Below, piece after piece: positions 56,959 through 64,000 of a DNA stretch of 64,000 nt (the first letter of the stretch is position 1; each line of letters opens with the position of its first letter). The notes beneath the pieces were generated by a model. The model was not told where the DNA came from and made no database searches. It saw only the letters and a list, made by a program, of their open reading frames with translations. The DNA comes from Acidimicrobiales bacterium (GTDB lineage Bacteria > Actinomycetota > Acidimicrobiia > Acidimicrobiales > JADJXE01). The position numbers and the translations under genes are program-made. Where the stretch lies: assembly GCA_016716005.1 (NCBI GenBank), contig JADJXE010000001.1:3113001-3177000 (forward strand). The letters are read 5' to 3'.

Positions 56959-56964
56959 ACCGTA
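56959..56964 (-). promoter_or_regulatory. Candidate -10 box (TACGGT) for the thioesterase-fluoride operon
   Basis: On the minus strand TACGGT ends 9 bases before the GTG at 56950, with no ribosome site between. It would drive all four overlapping genes down to 55334. Confidence 0.4.
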
Positions 56965-56986
56965 CCCCGAGGTGCCGGCCCGGACG

Positions 56987-59296
56987 TCAGACGCTGACGG
57001 TGACCTTCTCCTCCACCTCGTCGACGCTGTCGTGACCCGTGCCCTCGACCTCGATCCTCGGGATGAGGCGGTCGAGCCACCGGGGCAGCCACCAGTTGCG
57101 GTCGCCGAGGAGCTCCATGGTGGCCGGCACCAGCAGCATCCGGACGACGGTGGCGTCGAGCAGCACCGCGCTGGCCAGGCCCAGCCCGAACAGCTTGATG
57201 ACGCGGTCGCCCTCCAGCAGGAAGCTGCCGAACACGAACACCATGATCGCGGCGGCCGCCGTGATCACCCTGGCGGTGGCGGCCAGGCCGTCGGCCACGG
57301 CCCGGGCGTTGTCGCCGGTGCGGTCGTACTCCTCCTTCACCCGCGAGAGGAGGAACACCTCGTAGTCCATCGACAGGCCGAACACGATGGCGAACATCAT
57401 CATGGGCACGAACGGCTCGATCGGCCCGCCCGCGCCCACGCCCACGACGTCGGAGAGCCAGCCCCACTGGAAGATGGCCACCACCAGGCCGTAGGCCGCG
57501 CCGATCGACAGCAGGTTCATGACCACGGCCTTCAGGGGCACCAGCACCGACCGGAACACCGCCATCAGCAGCAGGAACGACAGCGCGAGCACCACGCCGA
57601 AGAACAGCGGCAGGCGGGCCGCGAGGTAGTCGGAGAAGTCGACGAAGACGGCCACGTTGCCGCTGACGGCGACGTCGAGCCCCGTCCCCTCGGTGGCGGC
57701 CGGGAGCACGTCGTCGCGGAGGCGGTGGACCAGCGCGGTGGTGCCGGCGTCCTGGGGCGCGGTGGCCGGGATCACCCGCCACAGCGCGGCGGTGGGTGCG
57801 GCCGGGTCGTCGAGGACGGGCGGCGTGACGAAGGCCACCCCCTCGGTGGCGCCCACGGCGGCGCTCACCTGGTCGAGGACGGCCGGGTCGGTACCGGCGG
57901 GCACCTCGGTCACCAGCACGAGCGGCCCGTTGAAGCCCGGCCCGAACCCGGTGGCCAGCAGGTCGTAGGCCCGGCGGGTGGTGGTGTCCTCGGCGTAGTT
58001 GCCGTCGTCGGAGAAGCCGAGCCGCAGCGAGAGCACCGGGATGGCCAGGACCACCAGGATCGTGGTGCCGATGACGGCGGCCGGCCAGGGGTGGTCCTGG
58101 ATGAGTCGGCTCCAGCGGTACGGGAGGGTGCGCTCCACCGGCTTGGGCGCCCGGCGAGGCACCTCCCGGCGCAGCGGGGCCACCACGAAGCCGGCGAGCA
58201 CCACGACCACGGCGAGGGGCAGGCCGACGAGCAGGGGCTGGACCGCGAGCCCGACGCCCACCAGCGCCATCGCCACCAGGGCAGCGGCGATGATGCCGCG
58301 CCAGCGCGTGATCTCCACCCGCTGGCGGGCGAAGCCGAGCAGGGCGGGGAGCAGGGTGACCGAGGCGACCATGGTGACGGCCACCACGACGGCCGCGCCG
58401 ATGCCGAGGCCGCGGACGAACTCGACGCCCATCAGCAGCATGCCGAGCAGGGAGATGACCACGGTGGTGCCGGCGAAGAGCACGGCCCGCCCGGCGGTGT
58501 TGATGGCGATGCCGGTCGAGTCCTCGGAGGAGTGGCCGGCGTGGAGGCCCTCGCGGTAGCGGGTGACGATGAACAGGGCGTAGTCGATGCCCACGCCGAG
58601 GCCGATCATGATGCCGAGCGTCGTGGTGAAGTCGGGCATGGTCACCACGTGGCTGAGCAGCCCGACCAGGGCGGTGCCGACGCCGATGCCGGCGATGGCG
58701 GTGCCGATCGGGAGCCCCATGGCCAGCACCGACCCGAAGGCCAGGATGAGGATGAAGATGGCGAAGGCCAGGCCGAGCACCTCGGACTCGGGCGGCTCGA
58801 AGTCGGCGAACAGCTGGCCGCCGTACTCGATCTGCACGCCGGGCACGGTGGGGGCCAGCGACTCGATCTCGCCGGCCAGGTCGGTGCTCTCCGACAGCGA
58901 GAGGTCGCGGGGCACCTCCACCTGGGCGTAGGCGATGGTGCCGGCGGCCGCGACCTGGCCCTGCCCCTCCGGGGTGAAGGGGCTGACCACGTTGACCTGG
59001 GGGAGGGCGTCCACGTCGGCGAAGAACGTCGACATGGCCGCTCGCACCGCCGGGTCGTCGACGCCCTGGTCGGTGCGGAAGACGATCGTGCCGCCCTCGC
59101 CGCCGCCCTCACCGCCGAACTTGGCGTCGATCACGTCGAAGCCGCGGGCGCTCTCCACGGCGGGGAGCGAGAACTCCGAGCTCAGGGAGGAGCCGACGGC
59201 GCCGGTGAGCCCGCCGACGGCGAGGAGCACGACGAACCAGGCCACCGCCACGATCACCCGACGGCGGTGGCACCAGCGACCGAGACGAGCGAGCAC
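56987..59296 (-). CDS. MMPL/RND-family transporter
   Basis: A protein of about 769 residues with twelve membrane helices in two six-helix halves, each preceded by an outer domain. First half: RRVIVAVAWFVVLLAVGGLTG, then VLGLAFAIFILILAFGSVLAM, GIGVGTALVG, TLGIMIGLGVGIDYALFIVTRYREGL in parts. Second half: LPLFFGVVLALSFLLLMAVF, VPMMMFAIVFGLSMDYEVFLLSRVKEEY in parts. The GxxxDY motifs are the proton-relay signature of MMPL proteins, which export lipids or small molecules. A lipid cargo is plausible with the WS/DGAT and envelope genes nearby, but not shown. GTG 59296 has GAGG 6 bases upstream; GTG 59302 is the alternative. Confidence 0.9.
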   Translation of the reverse strand: MLARLGRWCHRRRVIVAVAWFVVLLAVGGLTGAVGSSLSSEFSLPAVESARGFDVIDAKFGGEGGGEGGTIVFRTDQGVDDPAVRAAMSTFFADVDALPQVNVVSPFTPEGQGQVAAAGTIAYAQVEVPRDLSLSESTDLAGEIESLAPTVPGVQIEYGGQLFADFEPPESEVLGLAFAIFILILAFGSVLAMGLPIGTAIAGIGVGTALVGLLSHVVTMPDFTTTLGIMIGLGVGIDYALFIVTRYREGLHAGHSSEDSTGIAINTAGRAVLFAGTTVVISLLGMLLMGVEFVRGLGIGAAVVVAVTMVASVTLLPALLGFARQRVEITRWRGIIAAALVAMALVGVGLAVQPLLVGLPLAVVVVLAGFVVAPLRREVPRRAPKPVERTLPYRWSRLIQDHPWPAAVIGTTILVVLAIPVLSLRLGFSDDGNYAEDTTTRRAYDLLATGFGPGFNGPLVLVTEVPAGTDPAVLDQVSAAVGATEGVAFVTPPVLDDPAAPTAALWRVIPATAPQDAGTTALVHRLRDDVLPAATEGTGLDVAVSGNVAVFVDFSDYLAARLPLFFGVVLALSFLLLMAVFRSVLVPLKAVVMNLLSIGAAYGLVVAIFQWGWLSDVVGVGAGGPIEPFVPMMMFAIVFGLSMDYEVFLLSRVKEEYDRTGDNARAVADGLAATARVITAAAAIMVFVFGSFLLEGDRVIKLFGLGLASAVLLDATVVRMLLVPATMELLGDRNWWLPRWLDRLIPRIEVEGTGHDSVDEVEEKVTVSV

Positions 59297-59335
59297 GGGC
59301 ACCTCGTGGATCGGGGACGGGGTGGGACTCCTCGG

Positions 59336-59341
59336 AGCCTA
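59336..59341 (-). promoter_or_regulatory. Candidate -10 box (TAGGCT) for the MMPL gene
   Basis: On the minus strand TAGGCT lies 40 bases before the GTG at 59296, leaving a leader with the GAGG ribosome site. Confidence 0.4.
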
Positions 59342-59398
59342 CGAGCCGGCCCGGTGCGGCGGCGTCGCGTCCCGGGATGACCTCCGTCACACGTGGGG

Positions 59399-59404
59399 TA
59401 GCGT
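59399..59404 (+). promoter_or_regulatory. Candidate -10 box (TAGCGT) for the Baeyer-Villiger monooxygenase gene
   Basis: TAGCGT lies 51 bases before the ATG at 59455. If it is the true promoter, the upstream in-frame ATG at 59377 cannot be the start. Confidence 0.4.
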
Positions 59405-59454
59405 CTCGGCGCCAGCACGGCGGTGAGCCCCCCGGTCACGCCTCGACCATCCCC

Positions 59455-61398
59455 ATGGAGCGCCCGACCATGCCGTTCCCCGCGCCGATGCCCATCACCG
59501 CCGACGACGACGCCATCCGCGCCGCGCTCGACCAGGCGGTGCTCCCGCCCCTGCTCCCGGCGCTCGCCCACGCCACGGGCGACCTCTCGCTGCTGCGCCC
59601 CGAGCTGCGCCCCGACCCCCTGCTGCTCGGCGATCCGACCGGCGGCCTCACGCCCGCACAGGAGTCGGCGATCCGCGCCCTGGCCCTCGACGTGCTGATC
59701 CGGTACCGCGACGGCGGCTGCCGGCTGGCGCCGGCCCCGAGCCACGCCGACCTCGAGGAGATCATGGCGTTCGCCGTGGGCGGCCTGCCGATGGGCGAGT
59801 ACGTGCCCCTCCTCGCAGAGGAGCTGTCGATCACGGGCGAGGACCTCCGGGCGCCGGGCTGGCGCGCCGACGAGGTGGCCCCCGGGGTGGCGTTCCGGGT
59901 GGCGATCATCGGCGCCGGCATGTCGGGCCTGCTCGCCGCGTACCGCCTGCAGCAGGTCGGCATCCCGTTCGTGATCGTCGAGAAGAACGACGAGGTCGGC
60001 GGCACCTGGTGGGAGAACACGTACCCCGGCTGCCGGGTCGACAACCCCAACCACCTGTACAGCTACTCGTTCGCCCAGAAGGACGACTGGCCGCAGCACT
60101 ACTCGACGCAGGAGGCGCTCTTCGAGTACTTCCGCGCCTTCGCCGACGAGCACGACCTCCGCCGCCACGTCCGCTTCGACACCGAGGTCCGGTCGGTCAC
60201 CTTCGACGACGCCACCAGCACCTGGGCCCTGCAGGTCCGGTCCGCCGACGGGTCGGAGGAGACCATCGAGGCCAACGCCGTGGTGAGCGCCGTCGGGCAG
60301 CTCAACCGCCCGCTCATGCCCGACATCCCCGGCATCGACACCTTCGAGGGGCCGTGGTTCCACTCGGCGCGCTGGGACCACGGGGTCGACCTGCGGGGCA
60401 AGCGGGTGGCGGTGATCGGCACGGGTGCCAGCGCCGCCCAGTTCATCCCGATCGTGGCCGAGGAGGCGGGCGAGCTGCTCGTGTTCCAGCGCACCCCCAA
60501 CTGGCTCGGCCCCACGCCCGACTACCACGAGGACGTGTCCGACGGCCTCCGGTGGCTCTACACCCACGTGCCCTTCTACAGCCAGTGGCACCGCTTCTGG
60601 ATCTTCTGGCGCACCGCCGACGGCGTGCTGCCGGGCGTCACCGTCGACCCCGCCTGGGAGCCCCGCGACCGCTCGGTCAGCCCGCTCAACGAGGAGATCC
60701 GCGTGCTGATGGCCATGTACCTCGAGCTGGAGTTCGCCGACCGGCCTGACCTGCTGGCCAAGGTGATGCCCTCCTACCCGCCGGCCGCCAAGCGGGTCAT
60801 CCGCGACAACGGGGTCTGGGCCCGCACGCTGAAGCGCGACGACGTGCAGCTGCTCACCGAGGGCATCGCGGAGGTCACGCCCAGGGGTGTGCGCACCGTC
60901 GATGGCCAGGAGCACCCCGTCGACGTGATCGTCTACGGCACCGGCTTCCAGGCGTCGCACTTCCTCGAGCCGATGCGCGTGACCGGGAGGGGCGGCGTCG
61001 ACCTGCACCAGCAGTGGGGCGGCGACGCCCGCGCCTACCTGGGCGTCACCGTCCCCGGGTTCCCCAACCTGTTCTGCCTCTACGGGCCGAACACCAACAT
61101 CGTGATCAACGGCAGCATCATCTACTTCTCGGAGTGCGGCGTCCGCTACATCCTCGGGCTCCTGCGGCTCGTGCTCGAGGGCGGCCATCGTGCCGTCGAC
61201 GTCCGCCGGGACGTGCACGACGCCTTCAACGAGCGCGTCGACGCCCAGAACCGCATGATGGCGTGGGGGGCGTCCGCGGTGAACAGCTGGTACAAGAGCG
61301 CCAGCGGCCGGGTCTCCCAGAACTGGCCCTTCACCCTCCTCGAGTACTGGCAGTGGACGAAGGCGCCGGACCCGGCCGACTACGCCCTGCTCGACTGA
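59455..61398 (+). CDS. Baeyer-Villiger-type flavin monooxygenase
   Basis: A FAD/NADPH monooxygenase of 647 residues. After a 140-residue N-terminal extension comes the FAD fold VAIIGAGMSGLLAAYRLQ, then EKNDEVGGTWWENTYPGCRVDNPNHLYSYSF in parts. The Baeyer-Villiger fingerprint FEGPWFHSARWD (FxGxxxHxxxW) is intact, followed by the NADPH fold VAVIGTGASAAQFIP. The ATG at 59470 is another possible start. The long N-terminal extension is shared with a subgroup of actinobacterial BVMOs. It inserts oxygen next to a ketone to give an ester; the ketone is unknown. A hydrolase to cleave such an ester lies at 52584-53417, but not in the same operon. Confidence 0.9.
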   Translation: MERPTMPFPAPMPITADDDAIRAALDQAVLPPLLPALAHATGDLSLLRPELRPDPLLLGDPTGGLTPAQESAIRALALDVLIRYRDGGCRLAPAPSHADLEEIMAFAVGGLPMGEYVPLLAEELSITGEDLRAPGWRADEVAPGVAFRVAIIGAGMSGLLAAYRLQQVGIPFVIVEKNDEVGGTWWENTYPGCRVDNPNHLYSYSFAQKDDWPQHYSTQEALFEYFRAFADEHDLRRHVRFDTEVRSVTFDDATSTWALQVRSADGSEETIEANAVVSAVGQLNRPLMPDIPGIDTFEGPWFHSARWDHGVDLRGKRVAVIGTGASAAQFIPIVAEEAGELLVFQRTPNWLGPTPDYHEDVSDGLRWLYTHVPFYSQWHRFWIFWRTADGVLPGVTVDPAWEPRDRSVSPLNEEIRVLMAMYLELEFADRPDLLAKVMPSYPPAAKRVIRDNGVWARTLKRDDVQLLTEGIAEVTPRGVRTVDGQEHPVDVIVYGTGFQASHFLEPMRVTGRGGVDLHQQWGGDARAYLGVTVPGFPNLFCLYGPNTNIVINGSIIYFSECGVRYILGLLRLVLEGGHRAVDVRRDVHDAFNERVDAQNRMMAWGASAVNSWYKSASGRVSQNWPFTLLEYWQWTKAPDPADYALLD

Positions 61399-61426
61399 GC
61401 CGGGCGTGACCGTCGGGCGGCCGGGC

Positions 61427-63130
61427 TCATCCGGCCGCCGGCTGCTGCCCGAAGGCCTCCGCCACCTCGGCCACGTCGTCGTAGAAGGCGTCGTCGCCGA
61501 TCATCTCGGTGAGCCCGTAGCGCGCCAGCTCGGCCCGCGCCGGGGCGATGACCTCCGCCAGCACCAGGCGGATCCCGTGCTCCTGGAGCGAGGCGTGCAC
61601 CTGCTTCAGCGTCTCGGCGCCCGTGTAGTCGATGTCGGCCATGGCGGCCGCGTCGATGCAGAGCCAGCGGAGCGGCGCCGCCTCCCCCGCGGCCTCGACG
61701 AAGGCGGTGACGTCTTGGAGCAGGTGGTTGGCGTTGGCGTAGTAGAGGGTGCCGGAGAAGCGGTAGACGACCAGGCCGGGGAGGCTGCGCGCATCGGGCG
61801 TGACCGGCTCGGAGTGCCAGGCGTCCTTCGTGCCGGGGTGGAGCACGGCGGTGCTCGGGTGGTACGAGCGGCGCAGGTGGTCGATGACCGAGGCCACGAT
61901 GGCCAGGATGATCGCCTGCTCCACCCCGACCACCACGACCGTGACGGCGGTGAGGGCGGCCACGACGAACTCGTCGGGTCGCACCCGCAGGATCGTCCGC
62001 ATGCCCCGCAGGTCGATCAGCTGGACACCGATCAGGAACACCACCGACGACAGGACCGCCTTGGGCATGTACTGGAGCGGTGCAGTGAGGAAGAGCAGCA
62101 CGATCAGGACGATCACACCGGTGGTGAGCTGGGCCAGCTGGGTGCGGGCGCCGGCACTGTCGACCATCTCGGTCTTGGTGGGGCTGCCGTTCACCACGAA
62201 CGTGCCCGACAGGCCGGCGGCCACGTTGGCGACGCCCAGCCCCACCAGGTCGACGTTCTCGCTCAGCTGCTCGTTGCGCTTGGCCGCGTAGGCCCGGGAG
62301 GTGGCCGCGCTCTGGGCGAGGATCAGGATGAAGATGGATGCCGCGGTGCCGAGCAGCGACGTGACGTCGGACCAGGTGATCCCGCTGGGGAAGCCGAAGC
62401 TGGGAAGGCCGCCGGGCACCTTGCCCAGGGTGGCCACGCCGTGGGCGGACAGGTCGAGCAGCCAGCTGAGGAAGATGGCGCCGATCACGGCGATCAGGGC
62501 GCCCGGGACCTTCTTGGTCACGAGCTTGGTGCCGAGGATGACCACGATCACCGAGGCCGAGACGGCGACGGTGGTGAGGCTGGTGTCGCCGACGTTCTCG
62601 AGCGTGCCGATGAGCTTCTCGATGGTGCCGCCCGAGCCGCTCGGCACGCCGAGCATCCCGCCGACCTGGCCGGCCGCCACCTGGACGCCGACGCCGGTCA
62701 GGAACCCGACGAGCACGGTGCGGGACAGGAAGTCGGCCAGGAACCCCAGCCTGACGAGGCGGGCGAGGATCAGGAACCCGGCCGCGAGCAGGGCGACGAG
62801 CCCGGCCAGGGCGACGTACTCGCTGGAGCTCGTGGCGGCCATGCCGGCCAGCCCGGCGGCGAGCACCGCGGCCGTGGCCGAGTCGGCCCCGACCACGAGG
62901 TGGCGGGACGACCCGAACACGGCGAAGGCCATGATCGGCAGGAGGATCGTGTAGAGGCCGGTGATCACCGGCATGCCCGCGATCTGCGTGTAGCCCATCA
63001 CCTCGGGGATGGCGAGCGCGGCGAGGGTGACGCCGGCCAGCACCTCCTTGGGCACCCGGGCCCGGTCGATGGGGAGCACCCCCTCGAGGATCGGGAAGCG
63101 TCGCTTCGCCGGGCCGGCGGCTGTGGTCAT
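61427..63130 (-). CDS. SulP-family anion transporter with STAS domain
   Basis: A protein of 567 residues. The membrane part (about 30-420) has the SulP start LAGVTLAALAIPEVMGYTQIAGMPVITGLYT in parts, followed by GSSRHLVVGADSATAAVLA, and later QSAATSRAYAAKRNEQLSENVDLVGLGVANV in parts. The C-terminal STAS domain (about 440-560) has VVYRFSGTLYYANANHLLQDV, CIDAAAMADIDYTGAETLKQV and HGIRLVLAEV. It probably carries sulfate, bicarbonate or another anion; no accessory gene tells which. ATG 63130 is preferred over the longer frame because no ribosome site favours the upstream start. Confidence 0.92.
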   Translation of the reverse strand: MTTAAGPAKRRFPILEGVLPIDRARVPKEVLAGVTLAALAIPEVMGYTQIAGMPVITGLYTILLPIMAFAVFGSSRHLVVGADSATAAVLAAGLAGMAATSSSEYVALAGLVALLAAGFLILARLVRLGFLADFLSRTVLVGFLTGVGVQVAAGQVGGMLGVPSGSGGTIEKLIGTLENVGDTSLTTVAVSASVIVVILGTKLVTKKVPGALIAVIGAIFLSWLLDLSAHGVATLGKVPGGLPSFGFPSGITWSDVTSLLGTAASIFILILAQSAATSRAYAAKRNEQLSENVDLVGLGVANVAAGLSGTFVVNGSPTKTEMVDSAGARTQLAQLTTGVIVLIVLLFLTAPLQYMPKAVLSSVVFLIGVQLIDLRGMRTILRVRPDEFVVAALTAVTVVVVGVEQAIILAIVASVIDHLRRSYHPSTAVLHPGTKDAWHSEPVTPDARSLPGLVVYRFSGTLYYANANHLLQDVTAFVEAAGEAAPLRWLCIDAAAMADIDYTGAETLKQVHASLQEHGIRLVLAEVIAPARAELARYGLTEMIGDDAFYDDVAEVAEAFGQQPAAG

Positions 63131-63227
63131 CGCACCGGTGTACCGCCGGGCGGGCCCCGGTGTCATCACCCGGATCGGATCAGGTGGGGAGCCGCCGGCG
63201 ACCGCTGACCGGGCTGCGAGGGGCCGG

Positions 63228-63602
63228 TCAGCGGTCGCCGGTGCGCCAGCGGTCGATCCGGCGGCGGTCGCGCTTCGTCGGGCGGCCGGCGCCGCGGTCG
63301 CGCGCCGCGACCGGCACCACGTCGCGGGCCGGCGGCGGCGGCGTGTGGTCCACGTAGCACTGCACGGCGATCGGCGCCCCGACGCGCCGGTCGATCACCC
63401 GGGTGACCTCGACGGCCCGGTCGCGGCCGTGCAGGCGGGCGTCGACCCGGTCGCCGACCGTCACCTGCGAGGCCGGCTTGGCGGTGCGACCGTTGACGCG
63501 GACGTGGCCGCCCCCGCACGCCGCCGTGGCCTCGGAGCGGGTCTTGCAGAGCCGTGTCGCCCACAGCCAGCGGTCGACGCGGGCGGACGGCTCGGCGGTC
63601 AT
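63228..63602 (-). CDS. S4-domain RNA-binding protein (Hsp15-like)
   Basis: A protein of 124 residues with an N-terminal S4 domain: RVDRWLWATRLCKTRSEATAACGGGHVRVNG in parts, then AKPASQVTVGDRVDARL. The basic C-terminal tail (RPTKRDRRRIDRWR) matches Hsp15/YrfH-type proteins, which bind 50S subunits carrying stalled nascent chains. The role in actinobacteria is not well known. Its start overlaps the stop of the upstream MFS gene (ATGA), so the two are coupled on the minus strand. Confidence 0.85.
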   Translation of the reverse strand: MTAEPSARVDRWLWATRLCKTRSEATAACGGGHVRVNGRTAKPASQVTVGDRVDARLHGRDRAVEVTRVIDRRVGAPIAVQCYVDHTPPPPARDVVPVAARDRGAGRPTKRDRRRIDRWRTGDR

Positions 63603-64000
63603 GCCGGCGCGTGCGAGGTCGTGGCATCCTCCCGGTGGTAGCCGGCCAGCAGCTCGCGTTCGGCGTCGCGCCGGGGGAACCAGAAGAACACCAGGGCGCC
63701 GCCGAGGAGGACGGCGACGATGCCGGCGAGGTAGGCCCAGTCCTGGCCGTCGACGAACGACGTCTGCGCTGCGGCGATGATCTGGTCGGCGTACCGCGGG
63801 TACTGCTGGGCGATGCTCTCGGCGCCGGCGAACGACTTGGTGAGCTGGCTCTGCACGCTGTCGGTGATCGCGGCCTGGTCGGGCGCGCCGGCGATGGCCG
63901 CGTTGAACGCCGACGCGTAGCCGGCGGTGAGCAGGGCGCCGAAGACCGACTGCATGAAGGCGCCTCCCAGGTCGCGCTGCAGGTCCGCGGTGCCCGAGGC
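63599..64000 (-). CDS. C-terminal part of an MFS transporter (DHA2-like), cut by the window edge
   Basis: Only the last 130 residues are in view. The frame runs off the window, reading ASGTADLQRDLGGAFMQSVFGALLTAGYA at the edge in parts. That is typical of the last third of 14-helix MFS drug transporters (GTADLQRDLGGAxMQSxFGAL). An outer loop of about 60 residues follows, then the last helix WAYLAGIVAVLLGGALVFFWFP and a short charged tail. Such proteins export drugs or other small molecules by proton antiport. The 5' end and start lie beyond 64000. Confidence 0.75.
   Translation of the reverse strand, partial: ASGTADLQRDLGGAFMQSVFGALLTAGYASAFNAAIAGAPDQAAITDSVQSQLTKSFAGAESIAQQYPRYADQIIAAAQTSFVDGQDWAYLAGIVAVLLGGALVFFWFPRRDAERELLAGYHREDATTSHAPA

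Noticed and set aside
56579..59380. A 933-codon plus-strand open frame opposite the MMPL gene
   Set aside because: Its sequence is His/Gly/Asp-rich filler typical of the complement of membrane-protein codons. The MMPL frame has all twelve helices and the GxxxDY motifs.

Overview
The window is a very GC-rich stretch of an actinobacterial chromosome. Gene order places it in the Actinomycetota. The block DUF5719 protein, glycosyltransferases, DUF3499 protein, phosphomannomutase, Trm112-like protein, SIS isomerase, adenosylhomocysteinase, followed later by comF, hpf, secA, prfB, ftsE and ftsX, is typical of that phylum. Carotenoid and wax-ester/triacylglycerol genes, type 2 cell-wall-binding repeats, Calx-beta surface proteins and GYVLD-type repeat proteins point to the class Acidimicrobiia (an Iamia-like lineage). 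That class assignment is an inference, since no rRNA gene is present.

Layout. 0.1-4.3 kb: a SpoIID/LytB-type protein and a subtilisin-like protease carry related six-unit C-terminal repeats. 4.3-6 kb: a GDP-mannose 4,6-dehydratase and a small membrane-anchored coiled-coil protein. 6-21.5 kb: an envelope glycan region with a large membrane glycosyltransferase, a DUF5719 protein, two small GT2 enzymes, a thioredoxin-like protein, FtsH, DUF3499, a CPBP protease, a second multi-spanning protein, phosphomannomutase, a Trm112-like protein and a phosphosugar isomerase. 21.6-31.2 kb: housekeeping genes (ahcY, comF, hpf, secA, prfB, ftsE, ftsX). 31.3-34 kb: a DsbB/TlpA redox pair and a crotonase. 34-40 kb: a lycopene cyclase, a carotenoid isomerase/desaturase-type enzyme and two tandem WS/DGAT acyltransferases. 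40-45.8 kb: a Calx-beta/cell-wall-binding protein and an M23 peptidase with the same wall-binding repeats flank a stand-alone, catalytically degenerate P-type ATPase-like protein. 45.8-64 kb: Pit phosphate uptake, two flavin monooxygenases, a diguanylate cyclase, a potassium channel, RarD, a hydrolase, a four-gene fluoride-channel operon, an MMPL exporter, a Baeyer-Villiger monooxygenase, a SulP transporter, an S4 RNA-binding protein and the end of an MFS transporter.

The sugar genes fit one pathway. The isomerase and phosphomannomutase make mannose-1-phosphate, the dehydratase consumes GDP-mannose, and the GT2 and membrane glycosyltransferases would use lipid-linked sugars to build surface glycans. 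Genes are tightly packed, with many GTGA, ATGA or TGATG overlaps, and no gap exceeds 300 bases. Many starts lie 7-10 bases after a TAnnnT box, which suggests leaderless transcripts. Three reading frames are broken (ahcY, secA and an epimerase remnant). The first two are core genes, so sequencing error is the simplest explanation there. No tRNA, rRNA, CRISPR array or insertion sequence was seen.
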